Below, one piece after another: positions 42,517 through 53,546 of a stretch of 64,000 nt of DNA. The notes beneath the pieces were generated by a model. That model saw only the letters and a list, made by a program, of their open reading frames with translations. It was not told where the DNA came from and searched no databases. Origin of the DNA: Herbaspirillum chlorophenolicum (GTDB taxonomy: Bacteria > Pseudomonadota > Gammaproteobacteria > Burkholderiales > Burkholderiaceae_D); contig NZ_LFLT01000019.1 in assembly GCF_001189955.1 (NCBI RefSeq), positions 1-64,000 on the forward strand, read 5' to 3'. Within the stretch, counting starts at the first letter, position 1, and each line of letters begins with the position of its first letter. The position numbers were made by a program, and so were the translations under genes.

Positions 42517-44478
42517 TCAATCGTCGGCCGCCGCCGTCTCGACGTCGGCTTTCCCTACGAAGCGGGCGGGATCGAGCGCGGCCAGCAAGTCGCGCGGCAG
42601 CGGCAGGGGCTCGCGCTCCAGTATCGCCGCCAGGAGTTCCGCCATGACCGGCGCCCAGATCAGCCCGCGCGAAGCGTAGCCCAGCAATCCATAGAGTCCG
42701 GTGTGGCGCGGCACGGCGTCCAGCCGCGTGGGCGCGAGTGCGGCGGCGGCATCCATGTCGGGCAAGGCGCCCACCAGCGGCAGGCGGTCGGGGGCGATGC
42801 AGCGAAAGCCGACGCGGCCTTGCAGTTCGGCCGTTTCCGCATCCGGCATGGCATAGCGCTCGCCGATCCCGGGCAGCATATTGCGCAGGCGCCGCAGGTT
42901 TTCGGCATGGCTGCTGATGCGCAGGCCGGCGCCATCGTCGCGGTCGTAGCTGGCGCCCATGCACACCTGGCCGGCATAGGGACGGGTCAGATAGCCGTCG
43001 CCGCATAAGGCCACCGGCACCTCGGGGAATCCTTGTGCCGGCAGATGCGTGACCTGGCCGCGCACCGTGTTCAGCGGCAGCGATGCGCTCTGCGCAAGCA
43101 CGCGTGCCTGGGCGCCGGCGGCGAGGATCACCACCGGTGCTTGCGCGATGATTTGTCCCGCCTGGTCCAGCGCCTGCCAATGCTCGCCGTCGCGGCGCAA
43201 GGCTGCTACCTGCCGGCCAAAATGCGTGGCAAGCGCCCCACCCTGCTGCGCTACGGCCAACAGGCGGCGGCATACCGACGGCGGATTCAGCCAGCCGGCC
43301 TGCGGGAAGAAATAGCCGCCGCCCATGACCGGCATACCCAACAAGGCACGCGCCTGCTCGGCATCCATCCAGCGCGCATAGTCGGGCGGGTAGTTCCAGT
43401 CGCGCGCCCCCTGTTCGAAGGACTGCGCTTGCCTGGCGTCGCGGCCGAACTGAAGAATGCCGCAACGCTCGCCGGCAATGGCCGCATCCGCCGCCGTGCC
43501 GACACCGCCCAGCCGTTCCCAATGACGCGCAGCGAACAGGAAAGCGGCGCGTGTGAGCCGGGCCAGCGGGCTATCGTCGCGCGCCAGCGCCGGCATGAAT
43601 AGTCCGCCGTGGTTGCCGGAAGCCTGGGTAGCGGGTCCGTCGCCGGCCTCCACCAGATCGATGCGCCAACCGCGCGCGGCCAGCCGCTCACCGATGGCGC
43701 AGCCGGCCAATCCGGCGCCGATCACCAGTGCGTGGCGCGCATGTGAGCTCTGGCGCCGCAGCGGGGTATCGGCCGCGGCCACATGCGAAGGCGGCCGTGT
43801 CCATGCCGGCGCATAGTACAAGGCAAGCGCACCCGGTAGTGCTTCGCCGCTGAAGCCGACCTGGCGCATCGCGCCAGCCGTGGCGGCGCCGTCGAACACC
43901 AGCGCGCGCGCGCCGGTCCAGGCCAGACGTGCGAGGCGCTTGCAGGCATGCGGGTTCCAATCCGATGCGGCAACGTCGAAATCCTGCTGCCGCCCGTGCA
44001 GGTAGAACAGGTCGCACGGCGCTTCCAGGCGCGCCAATTCTTCGTCGAGCGGGCCGAACACCAAAGTCAGCGTCACACGGCCCTCATCCAGCAGCAGCCG
44101 GTGCGTGCCCGACAATAGCAGCGGCCACGCCGCACGCAATTGCGCGGCATAAGGCGCCAGCCCTTGCCAGTTGGCATGCAGCGTCAGCAACTGCTCCACG
44201 GTGCAGGGATGCGGCTGGATCGCCACATAATGCAAGCGCTGCGCCCCGCCCTGCTCGCGCATCTGCTCGAAACGCCGCCAGCTGGTGAGGAAGGCCAGCC
44301 CGGCGCCGAAATGCAGATCCAGAATGGCAGGGGTATGCTGCTCTTTCAGGCAGGCGTCCAGCCCGGCTTGCGGCGTTGCCAGCAGTTGCGCCATCTGGCC
44401 GGCGTCGCCGCTATGCGGGTCGGCGCGCCAGGCGGCAAGCAGGTTGGCAGAGGCTGGGATGACAGGACGGGCGGGCAT
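42517..44478 (-). CDS. mnmC: tRNA U34 modification enzyme MnmC, methyltransferase half degenerate
   Basis: A 653-residue fusion. In the family the N-terminal half methylates nm5(s2)U34 of tRNA and the C-terminal FAD half removes the carboxymethyl group from cmnm5(s2)U34. The FAD half is sound: GAGLAG at 254-259, QASGNHGGLFMPAL and a C-terminal GYASRGLIWAPV. The methyltransferase half (1-235) is eroded. FGTGLNFL reads FGAGLAFL, and the usual FLDGFAP.K reads FYLHGRQQ with His161 in place of the catalytic aspartate. The conserved FTAAG-type strand is changed to VFDGAATAG. The demodifying activity is likely kept, the methylation doubtful. Confidence 0.85.
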   Translation of the reverse strand: MPARPVIPASANLLAAWRADPHSGDAGQMAQLLATPQAGLDACLKEQHTPAILDLHFGAGLAFLTSWRRFEQMREQGGAQRLHYVAIQPHPCTVEQLLTLHANWQGLAPYAAQLRAAWPLLLSGTHRLLLDEGRVTLTLVFGPLDEELARLEAPCDLFYLHGRQQDFDVAASDWNPHACKRLARLAWTGARALVFDGAATAGAMRQVGFSGEALPGALALYYAPAWTRPPSHVAAADTPLRRQSSHARHALVIGAGLAGCAIGERLAARGWRIDLVEAGDGPATQASGNHGGLFMPALARDDSPLARLTRAAFLFAARHWERLGGVGTAADAAIAGERCGILQFGRDARQAQSFEQGARDWNYPPDYARWMDAEQARALLGMPVMGGGYFFPQAGWLNPPSVCRRLLAVAQQGGALATHFGRQVAALRRDGEHWQALDQAGQIIAQAPVVILAAGAQARVLAQSASLPLNTVRGQVTHLPAQGFPEVPVALCGDGYLTRPYAGQVCMGASYDRDDGAGLRISSHAENLRRLRNMLPGIGERYAMPDAETAELQGRVGFRCIAPDRLPLVGALPDMDAAAALAPTRLDAVPRHTGLYGLLGYASRGLIWAPVMAELLAAILEREPLPLPRDLLAALDPARFVGKADVETAAADD

Positions 44479-44564
44479 CGGTGTTCCGGTTTTAGAACGG
44501 GTTCTTAGGCAAGTTGGAGGAAGGCCGCCATTCTACGCCCTCGCCCGGCGCCGGATGATGCGGC

Positions 44565-44593
44565 TTGACAAAGCTGCGGCGCAGCAATAATCT
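44565..44593 (+). promoter_or_regulatory. Sigma-70 promoter of the GntR gene
   Basis: A consensus TTGACA at 44565-44570, a 17-base spacer and TAATCT at 44588-44593. It lies about 110 bases before the GntR start, leaving an AT-rich leader. Confidence 0.75.
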
Positions 44594-44702
44594 GCATACA
44601 GAACACGAAACAGCACTTCGGGGGGCCGTTTCAGGATGTGTTTTCGGTCTCTCCGGCCTGATTTCCAATTTGGTTTTTTTTATCTTTTTTAGCGGCAGTT
44701 CC

Positions 44703-45407
44703 ATGTACAAAATCGACGCCCCGGCGCAACTGATCGAGCAAGTCTACGATGCCATCCTGGATGCGATCTGCTCCGGCACGCTGGCACCCAACGAAAAAAT
44801 CACGCAGGAAGGCCTGGCCGAACAGTTGGGCGTATCGCGCCAACCCATCCTGCAGGCTTTCCAGCTGCTCAAGCGCCAGGGCTTCATCGAGGATGCCGGA
44901 CGCAAAGGCGTGATGGTGACGCCGCTCGATCCGAAGAAGCTGATGCAGCTCTATCAAGTGCGTTCCGTGCTGGACGGCCTGGCCGCGCGCGAGGCCGCCG
45001 AACGCTGGAAACAGGACGGCGATGAACGCAGCGCCGGCGAACGCGAAGGCCGCGCCCTGATCGCCGCCGGGCGCAATGTCTCGGACATGGGCGACCTGTC
45101 GGCGCGCATCGTGGCCGACATGAACTTCCACCAGTTCATCTATCGCAGCTGCGGCAATCCGATGGTGGGTGAAACCACCGCCATCCACTGGCACCACATC
45201 CGCCGCGCCATGGGCGCCATCCTCTCGTCGGACGTGCGCTCCCACATCTCCGTGTGGGACGAGCATGAAGCCATCCTGCAAGCCATCATCGATGGCCGCG
45301 CGGCGGTGGCCGACAAGCTGGCGCGCCAGCATGCCGAAAGCGCGGCCGAACATCTGGCGCGGGTACTGACCAGCGAAGAATACGCATCGAAGAGGAAGCA
45401 AGCCTGA
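44703..45407 (+). CDS. GntR-family (FadR/FCD) transcriptional regulator
   Basis: A 234-residue regulator. Residues 1-70 are the winged helix (LIEQVYDAILDAICSGTLAPNEKITQEGLAEQLGVSRQPILQAFQLLKRQGFIEDAGRKGVMV). Residues 80-225 are an FCD helical ligand domain with the metal-binding histidine pattern (D..FH..IY; WHHIRR; DEHEAIL.A; ARQHAE). FCD regulators usually sense small carboxylates or amino acids. The start at 44703 fits the HTH. It is followed by an AEC transporter gene, its likely target. Confidence 0.88.
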   Translation: MYKIDAPAQLIEQVYDAILDAICSGTLAPNEKITQEGLAEQLGVSRQPILQAFQLLKRQGFIEDAGRKGVMVTPLDPKKLMQLYQVRSVLDGLAAREAAERWKQDGDERSAGEREGRALIAAGRNVSDMGDLSARIVADMNFHQFIYRSCGNPMVGETTAIHWHHIRRAMGAILSSDVRSHISVWDEHEAILQAIIDGRAAVADKLARQHAESAAEHLARVLTSEEYASKRKQA

Positions 45408-45499
45408 TCCCGCCTTTGCCGTCGGGCCGTTCTGGCCCGGCCGGCGCCGCTTACCCCATACACACCATCATCTCCCGCGCAGCATGGCTGCGCGCCGCC

Positions 45500-46435
45500 A
45501 TGCTCGCCATCTTCAACATCGTCTTCCCGATCTTTTCGCTGGTCTTCCTCGGCTGGATCTGCCGCAAGCGCCATATCCTCTCGGCCGGTGCGGCCAGCGA
45601 ACTGAACCGCTTCGTGATCTACCTGGGCCTGCCGGCGCTGCTGTTCGACTCGATGTCGCGGCTCACGCCGGCCGACTTCGCCAATGTGCGCTTCATCGGC
45701 GTATTCGCCGCCGGCATCGCCATCGTGTTCTTGCTGACCGCCTGGATACGCGTGCGCCAGAAAGCCGCCGCGGCCGATGTCATCATCGACAGCCTGGGCA
45801 CGTCCTACGCCAATGTCGGCTTCATCGGCATCCCCTTGTGTTACCTGGCCTTCGGCCACGACGGCCTGCCGCCTTCGGTGATCGCCATGGTGATGACCGC
45901 CTGCCTGCTGTTTGCGGTCGCCATCGTGCTGCTGGAAACCAGCCTGCACGCCGGAGCCAGCCTGGGCAAGACGGTTTCCAAGGTGGGCCGCTCGCTGGTG
46001 CGCAACCCGATCATGATCGCGCCGGTCGCCGGGATCGCGGTGGCGCTGTCGGGCCTGTCCATTCCCGGCGGCGTGCAGCAGCTATTCAAGATCCTGGGCG
46101 ACGCGGCCAGCCCTTGCGCGCTGGTGTCGCTGGGCTTGTTCCTGGCGCAGCCGGTGCGGCATGGCGAAGGCTCTTCGGTGTCGCTGCTGGTGGCCTTCAA
46201 GCTGCTGCTGCAGCCGGCGGTGACCGCGGTGCTGGCGTATTGGGTGTTTCCGCTGCCGCGCCTGTGGGCCGACAGCGCGGTACTGCTGGCGGCCATGCCG
46301 ATCGGCACCGGTCCCTTCATGCTGGCCGAGCTATACCAGCGCGAGGTGGCCGGGATGTCGCGCGCGATCCTGATTTCCACCACCTTGTCGTTGCCGACCA
46401 TCGCATTGATCCTGGCCTGGATCAGCCATCATTGA
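45500..46435 (+). CDS. AEC-family transporter
   Basis: A 311-residue inner-membrane protein with ten helices: MLAIFNIVFPIFSLVFLGWICRKRHILSAGAASELNRFVIYLGLPALLF at the start, SLGTSYANVGFIGIPLC in the middle, and PIGTGPFMLAELYQREVAGMSRAILISTTLSLPTIALIL at the end are family marks. AEC carriers move malate, malonate or auxin-like acids by proton or sodium coupling. The ATG at 45500 begins the first helix. The upstream GntR/FCD gene is probably its regulator. Confidence 0.87.
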   Translation: MLAIFNIVFPIFSLVFLGWICRKRHILSAGAASELNRFVIYLGLPALLFDSMSRLTPADFANVRFIGVFAAGIAIVFLLTAWIRVRQKAAAADVIIDSLGTSYANVGFIGIPLCYLAFGHDGLPPSVIAMVMTACLLFAVAIVLLETSLHAGASLGKTVSKVGRSLVRNPIMIAPVAGIAVALSGLSIPGGVQQLFKILGDAASPCALVSLGLFLAQPVRHGEGSSVSLLVAFKLLLQPAVTAVLAYWVFPLPRLWADSAVLLAAMPIGTGPFMLAELYQREVAGMSRAILISTTLSLPTIALILAWISHH

Positions 46436-46452
46436 ACCGGGCCATCCAAAGC

Positions 46453-46488
46453 AAAAGGCCGGTGGGGCATCGCCCACCGGCCTTTTTT
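46453..46488. terminator. Terminator between AEC and GGDEF-EAL genes
   Basis: Fourteen-base perfect arms AAAAGGCCGGTGGG (46453-46466) and CCCACCGGCCTTTT (46473-46486) with a 6-base loop and T run, between convergent genes. Confidence 0.88.
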
Positions 46489-46516
46489 CCTTGCGTCTGC
46501 CCATTCCGCGCACCGC

Positions 46517-49351
46517 TCAGACCACCGCCCGCTCCTGCCTCAGGAGCTGCTCGAACTTCTCGGCCGGCACCGGCGGGCTGAACAGGTAGCCCTGGATCTC
46601 ATCGCAGCCGTAGTGGCGCAGGTAATCCAGCTGCTCGTCGGTTTCCACGCCTTCGGCGATCACGCGCAGCTTCAGGTGGCGCGCCAGCGAGATGATGGAT
46701 GCGGTGATGGCAGCGTCGTCGGCGTCGATGGTGATGTCGCGCACGAAGGAGCGGTCGATCTTGAGTACGTCGATGGGGAAGCGCTTGAGGTAGGCCAGCG
46801 AGGAATAGCCGGTGCCGAAGTCGTCGATCGACAGGCGCACGCCCAGCTCCTTGAGGCCGGTCAGGATGCCGATGGCATGTTCGACATCGGTCATCATCAG
46901 GCTTTCCGTCAGTTCCAGTTCCAGCGAGGCCGGCGGCAGGCCGGTGTCTTCCAGCACGTCGGCGATCGAGGTCACCAGGTCCTTTTGCAGGAACTGTCCC
47001 ACCGACAGGTTGACCGAGACGCTGATGTCCTCGTGCCCGTCGAGCTGCCACCGGCGGCACTGGACGCAAGCCGTGCGCAGTACCCAGGCGCCGATCGGCA
47101 GGATCAGCCCGGTCTCTTCGGCCAGGCCGATGAAACGCGCCGGCGAGACCATGCCCAGTTGCGGATGCTGCCAGCGGATCAGCGCTTCGCTGCCGACGAT
47201 GCGCCCGCTGGCGAGGTCGACCTTGGGCTGGTAATGCAGCAGGAATTCGTTATTGTCCAGCGCGCTGCGCAGGTCGCCTTCGATGCGCAGGCGTTCCAGC
47301 GCCTGCTCGTTCATGGCCGGCGTGTAGAACTGGAAGTTGTTGCGCCCGGTCTGCTTGCCGCGGTACATGGCGATGTCGGCGTGCTTGATCAGGGTCTCGC
47401 CGTCGGTGCCGTCGGCCGGGTAGCAGGCCACGCCGATGCTGCAGGTCATGAACAGCGTGTGGCCGCCCAGCGTGATGGGCGCGGCCACCGCATCCATGAT
47501 GCGTTGCAGGCTGCGGGTGTCGAGCGTGAGCTCATCCTGCTCGGGCAGGATCATGATGAATTCATCGCCGCCCAGGCGCGCCACCGTGTCGGCCTCGCGC
47601 ACCGCCGCGCGCAGGCGTCCGGCCACGGTGCGCAGCAGGGTGTCGCCGGCCTTGTGGCCCAGCGTGTCGTTGACGAACTTGAAGCGGTCGAGGTCGACGA
47701 ACACCAGCCACAGCGCCTGCTTCTGCCGTTCGGCGTTGCCGATGGCCTGGTCCAGATGGTGGCGCAGCATGTGGCGGTTGATCAGGCCGGTGAGCGTGTC
47801 GCGGCTGGCCTGGAATTCCAGTTCGGCCTCGTAGCGCTTCATGGAAGTGATGTCGTAGAGCGCCGCCACGAAATGGGTCACGGCGCCGTTGTCATCCTTC
47901 ACCGGCGCGATGTAGAAGTCATTCCACAGCTCCGAGCCGTCCTTATGGTAATTGCGCAGCACCACGTTGTGCTCGCGCTTCTCGCGCATGGCGATCCACA
48001 CGGTTTCAAAGCCGCCGGGATCGCTGTCGCGCCCTTCCAGGAATCGGATGCTCTGGCCCACGACTTCGTCCGGACTGTAGCCGGTGATCCGGCCGAACGC
48101 CGGGTTGACGTATTCGATGGGGTAGTCCGGCGCCTGTGCGGAGAGAATGATGGTGGCGTTGGCACTGGCTTCGATGGCCTGGTGGCGCAGTTGCAGGGCG
48201 CGCTCGGCCAGGCGGCGCGCCTTGATGTCGTCGGACAGCAGCGCATTGGTGTGGCGCAGCTCGGCGGTCTTCTCCTCGACCAGGCGCTGCACGCGGTACG
48301 AACGCATCGACAAGGCGCGCAGGTAGGCTGCGCCCAGCAGGGACGAAATGACCCCGGCCAGCAGGATCAGGAGCGAGCCGTAGTGGTCGGCAAATACGGA
48401 GTGCGGGGCAATGCTGATGCCCATATGCCAGGTCTGGCCGGCGATATCGAAGCTGGTCATGGTGCTGGACGGCTCGCTGAACAGATTGCCCAATGCCGTC
48501 AACTGGCCGTGGCTTTGCTCCATCGCACTGTCATGGCGGTACACCAGGCTGGACTCATCGGCTTTCGGGCCGACGAAGATGCGCAGGCTGATCTGGTCGT
48601 CGTCCAGCAGGCCGGCGCCATCCAGGATCTTCTGGACCAATTCGGTAGCCTGCAGCACGACGGCCGTATCGCCCGTCATGGCGGCGCGGCGCGCAGCAGG
48701 ATTGTCCGGCTGGACGCCGCCGCGGTAGACCGGCTGCAGCACCAGCAAGCCGCGCTGGTCGGATGAGGACTGGGCCAGGCGGATGGGTAGCGTCGAGGCC
48801 GGACGGCCGCTGGCCAATGCCATTTCCAGCGCTTGCATGATGACCGGGTTGCCGGTCAGGTCCAATCCTAGCGCGGCCCGGTTGCCGTCGAGCGGCTCGA
48901 CGTAGTCGACCACCAGATAGAACGGGAGCTGGGGCGCCCGCTCGACCTTGCCGTCGATGAGCGCCGTGATCTCAAAATCGGGAACGGCGCCCTGGCGCAA
49001 GGCTTCGAATACCGGCCGGTCGTCGTCGGCGACGAAGCGCTGGACGCTGAAGGCGCGCACATAGGGGTAGCGTTCCAGCAGCGGCTTGGTGAAGTTGCGG
49101 AATTGCTGGCGGGTGGGGTCGCCGACGGTGGCGTAGAAATGGTTGATCACCGACAACACTTGCACGGCCTCTTCCAGGCCGCGCTGGACGGTAAAAGTAC
49201 GCAAGGCTGCGCGGCGCTCGAAATCCAGGTTGACGGCGTCGTCTTCCAGGCGGCTGGTGGCGATGAACACCAACGTGGTTGCGCACAGCCCCAACATCAG
49301 CGTAAGCGATGCCGACAACGTTGCCCCCAGCTTGTTGATCACACGCCGCAT
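46517..49351 (-). CDS. CHASE-PAS-GGDEF-EAL cyclic-di-GMP protein
   Basis: A 944-residue inner-membrane protein. TM1 lies at about 10-32, a periplasmic CHASE sensor domain at 60-310 and TM2 near 320-340. PAS follows at about 400-510 (ANATIILSAQAPDYPIEYVNPAFGRITGYSPDEVVGQSIRFL). The GGDEF domain has an intact RLGGDEF, with an inhibitory I-site RxxD (READ) 5 residues before it. The EAL domain has SEALIRW, ELTESLMM and DDFGTGYSSLAYLKRFPIDVLKIDRSFV. All key motifs for making and degrading c-di-GMP are intact; which activity dominates cannot be told. It lies downstream of cobW on the same strand, 165 bases apart. Confidence 0.92.
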   Translation of the reverse strand: MRRVINKLGATLSASLTLMLGLCATTLVFIATSRLEDDAVNLDFERRAALRTFTVQRGLEEAVQVLSVINHFYATVGDPTRQQFRNFTKPLLERYPYVRAFSVQRFVADDDRPVFEALRQGAVPDFEITALIDGKVERAPQLPFYLVVDYVEPLDGNRAALGLDLTGNPVIMQALEMALASGRPASTLPIRLAQSSSDQRGLLVLQPVYRGGVQPDNPAARRAAMTGDTAVVLQATELVQKILDGAGLLDDDQISLRIFVGPKADESSLVYRHDSAMEQSHGQLTALGNLFSEPSSTMTSFDIAGQTWHMGISIAPHSVFADHYGSLLILLAGVISSLLGAAYLRALSMRSYRVQRLVEEKTAELRHTNALLSDDIKARRLAERALQLRHQAIEASANATIILSAQAPDYPIEYVNPAFGRITGYSPDEVVGQSIRFLEGRDSDPGGFETVWIAMREKREHNVVLRNYHKDGSELWNDFYIAPVKDDNGAVTHFVAALYDITSMKRYEAELEFQASRDTLTGLINRHMLRHHLDQAIGNAERQKQALWLVFVDLDRFKFVNDTLGHKAGDTLLRTVAGRLRAAVREADTVARLGGDEFIMILPEQDELTLDTRSLQRIMDAVAAPITLGGHTLFMTCSIGVACYPADGTDGETLIKHADIAMYRGKQTGRNNFQFYTPAMNEQALERLRIEGDLRSALDNNEFLLHYQPKVDLASGRIVGSEALIRWQHPQLGMVSPARFIGLAEETGLILPIGAWVLRTACVQCRRWQLDGHEDISVSVNLSVGQFLQKDLVTSIADVLEDTGLPPASLELELTESLMMTDVEHAIGILTGLKELGVRLSIDDFGTGYSSLAYLKRFPIDVLKIDRSFVRDITIDADDAAITASIISLARHLKLRVIAEGVETDEQLDYLRHYGCDEIQGYLFSPPVPAEKFEQLLRQERAVV

Positions 49352-49516
49352 ACCTGAATCGTTATCTTGAACGACATCGATAATAATCTGGTCTTCATCA
49401 AATTATCAGAAACACCAGATTTATTTTTATTGACGACCGAAAACAGAATAAACGGCCGCCAAGCGCATGTTGGCCCCGGAAAACACCTGGCCGGCCCCCT
49501 GAACCGGCGTCCCGGG

Positions 49517-50677
<1,161 letters not shown>

Positions 50678-50763
50678 GATGGAATGTTCGGGCGGAAATA
50701 TGGCGCGCAATCGGCGCGTAAACCTCCATCCTAACCGATGCGTCAAGAGGGCCGTGCGCCATG

Positions 50764-50788
50764 AAAAAACGGACCGCGCGGGGTCCGT
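50764..50788 (-). terminator. Terminator of ribA
   Basis: Arms ACGGACC (50769-50775) and GGTCCGT (50782-50788); a run of A at 50764-50769 gives a T-tail on the minus strand immediately after the ribA stop. Confidence 0.75.
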
Positions 50789-50800
50789 CTTGCAGGGATC

Positions 50801-51484
50801 TTACTCGTTGTCGTGCGCGTCCAGCGGCACCTTGGCGGCCGGTTCCGCGCCTTTTCCCATGCCCGGCAACAAGTGGCCCAGCTTGCGCGCCTTGGTGCCG
50901 AGGTAGCCGATATTGAACGGGTTATGGTTGGCGATCAGCGGGATGCGCTCGGCCACCGGGATGCCGTTGTCTTCCAGCGCCTTCACCTTGCGCGGGTTGT
51001 TGGTCATCAACCGCAGGCTGGTGATCTTCAGGTGCGCCAGCATCGGCAGCACGATGGTGTAGCGGCGCATGTCGGCCGGAAAACCCAGGCGCTCGTTGGC
51101 TTCGACCGTGTCGGCCCCCTGATCTTGCAGGTGGTAAGCGCGGATCTTGTTCAACAGGCCGATGCCGCGGCCTTCCTGGCGCAGGTAGAACAGTACGCCA
51201 CGGCCTTCCTTGGCGATCTTCTTCAATGCTGCTTCCAACTGGGCGCCGCAATCGCAGCGCTGCGAGAACAGGCCGTCACCGGTCAGGCATTCGGAATGCA
51301 CGCGGCCCAAGACCGGCTCGCCGTTACCGACATCGCCCAAGGTCAGCGCCAGGTGTTCCTTGCCGGAAATCTCATCGTAAAAGGCATGCAGTTCAAATGT
51401 CGCCCACGGCATGGGCAACTTGCACGAACTGACGAATTCGAGTTTTTCTTCCGGCACGGCGCCGGGCTCAATCGGTGACGACAT
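50801..51484 (-). CDS. ribA: GTP cyclohydrolase II
   Basis: A 227-residue stand-alone RibA that converts GTP to 2,5-diamino-6-ribosylamino-pyrimidinone phosphate, the first step of riboflavin synthesis. The zinc cysteines Cys66, Cys77 and Cys79 ([18 protein letters not shown]), the GTP-binding RQEGRGIGL and the late [11 protein letters not shown] are intact. It is not fused to RibB. I saw no FMN riboswitch upstream. It is followed by cobW after a terminator. Confidence 0.94.
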   Translation of the reverse strand: MSSPIEPGAVPEEKLEFVSSCKLPMPWATFELHAFYDEISGKEHLALTLGDVGNGEPVLGRVHSECLTGDGLFSQRCDCGAQLEAALKKIAKEGRGVLFYLRQEGRGIGLLNKIRAYHLQDQGADTVEANERLGFPADMRRYTIVLPMLAHLKITSLRLMTNNPRKVKALEDNGIPVAERIPLIANHNPFNIGYLGTKARKLGHLLPGMGKGAEPAAKVPLDAHDNE

Positions 51485-51610
51485 GACAACCTGCTTTCAA
51501 TACGGATGCGGTGAACCGCGTATCTTACCTTGCGGCGGGGTTTATTTCAGGACCTGCAGATGATGGCGATCATTCGCTTTGCAAGCCGGCCCGGCACCGG
51601 CAAGACCTGC

Positions 51611-51643
51611 CAAAAACGACTCAGCCCCGCCATGGGCGGGGCT
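51611..51643 (-). terminator. Terminator of lipA
   Basis: Arms AGCCCCGCC (51623-51631) and GGCGGGGCT (51635-51643) with a 3-base loop; the A run at 51613-51617 supplies T's on the minus strand a few bases beyond the stem. Confidence 0.7.
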
Positions 51644-51670
51644 GAACGGGCGATTCAGGCAAAAACTGGA

Positions 51671-52654
51671 TTACACCAATCCATGCGCCTGCTGGTCCGC
51701 ATGGTAGCTGGAACGCACCATGGCGCCGACAGCGGCGTGCACGAAGCCCATCTTGTAGGCTTCTTCCTCATACATCTTGAAGGTGTCGGGGTGCACGTAG
51801 CGGCGCACCGGCAAGTGGTCGCCACTGGGCATCAGGTACTGGCCGATGGTCAGCATGTCGACGTTGTGTGCGCGCATGTCGCGCATGACCTGCAGCACTT
51901 CCTCGTCGGTTTCGCCGAGGCCGACCATGATGCCGGACTTGGTCGGCGTTTCCGGGTGCAGGTCCTTGAAGCGCTTCAACAGGTTCAGCGAGTATTCGTA
52001 GTCGGAACCGGGGCGTGCTTCCTTGTACAGGCGCGGCGCGGTTTCCAGGTTGTGGTTCATGACGTCCGGCGGGGCCATCTTGAGGATTTCCAGCGCGCGG
52101 TCCATGCGGCCGCGGAAGTCCGGGGTCAGGATCTCGATGCGGGTCTCGGGCGACAGTTCGCGCACGCGGCGGATGCATTCGGCGAAGTGGGCGGCGCCGC
52201 CGTCGCGCAGGTCGTCGCGGTCGACGCTGGTGATCACCACGTACGAAAGCTTCAACTGGGCGATGGTCTTGGCCAGGTTTTCCGGCTCATTGGGGTCCAG
52301 CGGGTCGGGACGGCCGTGGCCGACGTCGCAGAACGGGCAGCGGCGGGTGCACTTGTCGCCCATGATCATGAAGGTGGCGGTGCCCTTGCCGAAGCATTCG
52401 CCGATGTTGGGGCAGGAGGCTTCCTCGCACACGGTCACCAGGTTGTTGGCTCGCAGGATGTCCTTGATCTCGTAGAAGCGCGTGGTCGGCGAACCGGCCT
52501 TGACGCGGATCCAGTCCGGCTTCTTCAGTTTCTCGGCGGCCACGATCTTGATCGGGATCCAGGCGGTCTTGCCGGCGCCCTTCTGCTTGTCGAGCGGATT
52601 GGCGCGCGCCGCGTTGCTGGAGGAATCTGCTGCTGGAGTGATGTCGGTAGTCAT
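51671..52654 (-). CDS. lipA: Lipoyl synthase
   Basis: A 327-residue radical SAM enzyme that inserts two sulfurs into the octanoyl group on lipoyl domains. The auxiliary cluster cysteines Cys76, Cys81 and Cys87 ([13 protein letters not shown]) and the radical SAM cluster Cys102, Cys106 and Cys109 (CTRRCPFC) are present, as is the C-terminal RSSYHA serine ligand. The start at 52654 begins the known family N-terminus. The lipB stop lies 33 bases upstream on the same strand, so they form an operon. Confidence 0.95.
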   Translation of the reverse strand: MTTDITPAADSSSNAARANPLDKQKGAGKTAWIPIKIVAAEKLKKPDWIRVKAGSPTTRFYEIKDILRANNLVTVCEEASCPNIGECFGKGTATFMIMGDKCTRRCPFCDVGHGRPDPLDPNEPENLAKTIAQLKLSYVVITSVDRDDLRDGGAAHFAECIRRVRELSPETRIEILTPDFRGRMDRALEILKMAPPDVMNHNLETAPRLYKEARPGSDYEYSLNLLKRFKDLHPETPTKSGIMVGLGETDEEVLQVMRDMRAHNVDMLTIGQYLMPSGDHLPVRRYVHPDTFKMYEEEAYKMGFVHAAVGAMVRSSYHADQQAHGLV

Positions 52655-52686
52655 GATGTCGGTGTTTCCGGCGCCCGGCGTATGCC

Positions 52687-53409
52687 TCAGCGCCCGTCTA
52701 TGCCCGTGAAGCGGGCGATCAGTTTCTCGGCAAGCAGCGCCTGGACGTCGGCCAGGCGGGCATCGTCGGCGCCCAGGGTCTTCATGTCGACCGTGGCCAG
52801 GCCTTCGTAGCCGCAGGGATTGATCCAGGAAAACGGCATCAGATCCATGTCGACGTTGAGCGATACCCCATGGTAAGTGCACCCGTTGCCGCGGATCTTC
52901 AAGCCCAATGCGGCCACCTTGGCGCCCTGCCACGGCCCGTCGGCGGCATAAATGCCCGGCGCGCCCTGCTTGCGTTCACCGGCGAGATTATACGCCGCCA
53001 GCGTGTCGATCACCGCCTGCTCGATGTTGTGCACGAACTCGCGCGCGAACAGCCGGGCTCCGGTGCGGCTGCGGCGCAGGTCCATCAGCAGATAGATCAC
53101 CACCTGGCCGGGGCCGTGGAAGGTGACTTCGCCGCCGCGGTCGGTCTGCACTACCGGGATGTCGTGGGGATTCAATACATGGGAACGGTCGGCGCCCAGG
53201 CCCAGCGTGTAGACCGGGGGATGCTCGACGATCCAGAGCTGGTCGGGCGTCTCGGCGGTGCGCGCGTCGGTGTAGGCGCGCATGGCCGCGAAACTGGCCT
53301 CGTAGGGCTCGGTGCCGCGCCGCACGATCTGGGGCAGGCCGGAACCGGTCAGGATGGTGGGCGAAGCGGCAAGCTGCTGCGCGCCTACGGTTTGTGTTGC
53401 TGTCTGCAT
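52687..53409 (-). CDS. lipB: Octanoyltransferase LipB
   Basis: A 240-residue transferase that moves octanoate from acyl carrier protein to lipoyl-dependent enzymes. The active-site patterns [13 protein letters not shown] (90-101), Lys164 in [11 protein letters not shown], and Cys199 in WINPCG are intact. The start at 53409 was chosen as giving a normal-length N-terminus. It precedes lipA in an operon. A palindrome lies about 60 bases upstream of the start. Confidence 0.94.
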   Translation of the reverse strand: MQTATQTVGAQQLAASPTILTGSGLPQIVRRGTEPYEASFAAMRAYTDARTAETPDQLWIVEHPPVYTLGLGADRSHVLNPHDIPVVQTDRGGEVTFHGPGQVVIYLLMDLRRSRTGARLFAREFVHNIEQAVIDTLAAYNLAGERKQGAPGIYAADGPWQGAKVAALGLKIRGNGCTYHGVSLNVDMDLMPFSWINPCGYEGLATVDMKTLGADDARLADVQALLAEKLIARFTGIDGR

Positions 53410-53468
53410 GGCTGCCAGTTTAGCGAACTTCGCTCTGGCCCGTCGGCGCGGCAAGGGTTTTGACGGAA

Positions 53469-53491
53469 AATATTGCATTAGGAGCAATATT
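53469..53491. promoter_or_regulatory. Operator-like palindrome upstream of lipBA
   Basis: Perfect 8-base arms AATATTGC and GCAATATT with a 7-base spacer, about 60 bases upstream of lipB. The core ATTGC-N7-GCAAT contains T-N11-A and equals the core of the palindrome at 15140-15160. Confidence 0.5.
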
Positions 53492-53546
53492 CATGGCTGG
53501 AAAACGTTGGAAAAAGGCGACCGGCCGGCCGCCTCGTTCTCCCGGC

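Noticed and set aside
44490-44506. Short TTAGAACGGGTTCTTA palindrome near mnmC as another repeat copy
   Set aside because: It shares only the AGAAC end with the 35-base repeat and is too short to count as a member.
46613-48766. 717-codon plus-strand frame
   Set aside because: It is antisense to the GGDEF-EAL gene and has only compositional bias.
51485-51670. Possible FMN riboswitch near ribA
   Set aside because: The conserved RFN-element blocks are absent upstream of the ribA start; only the lipA terminator is present here.
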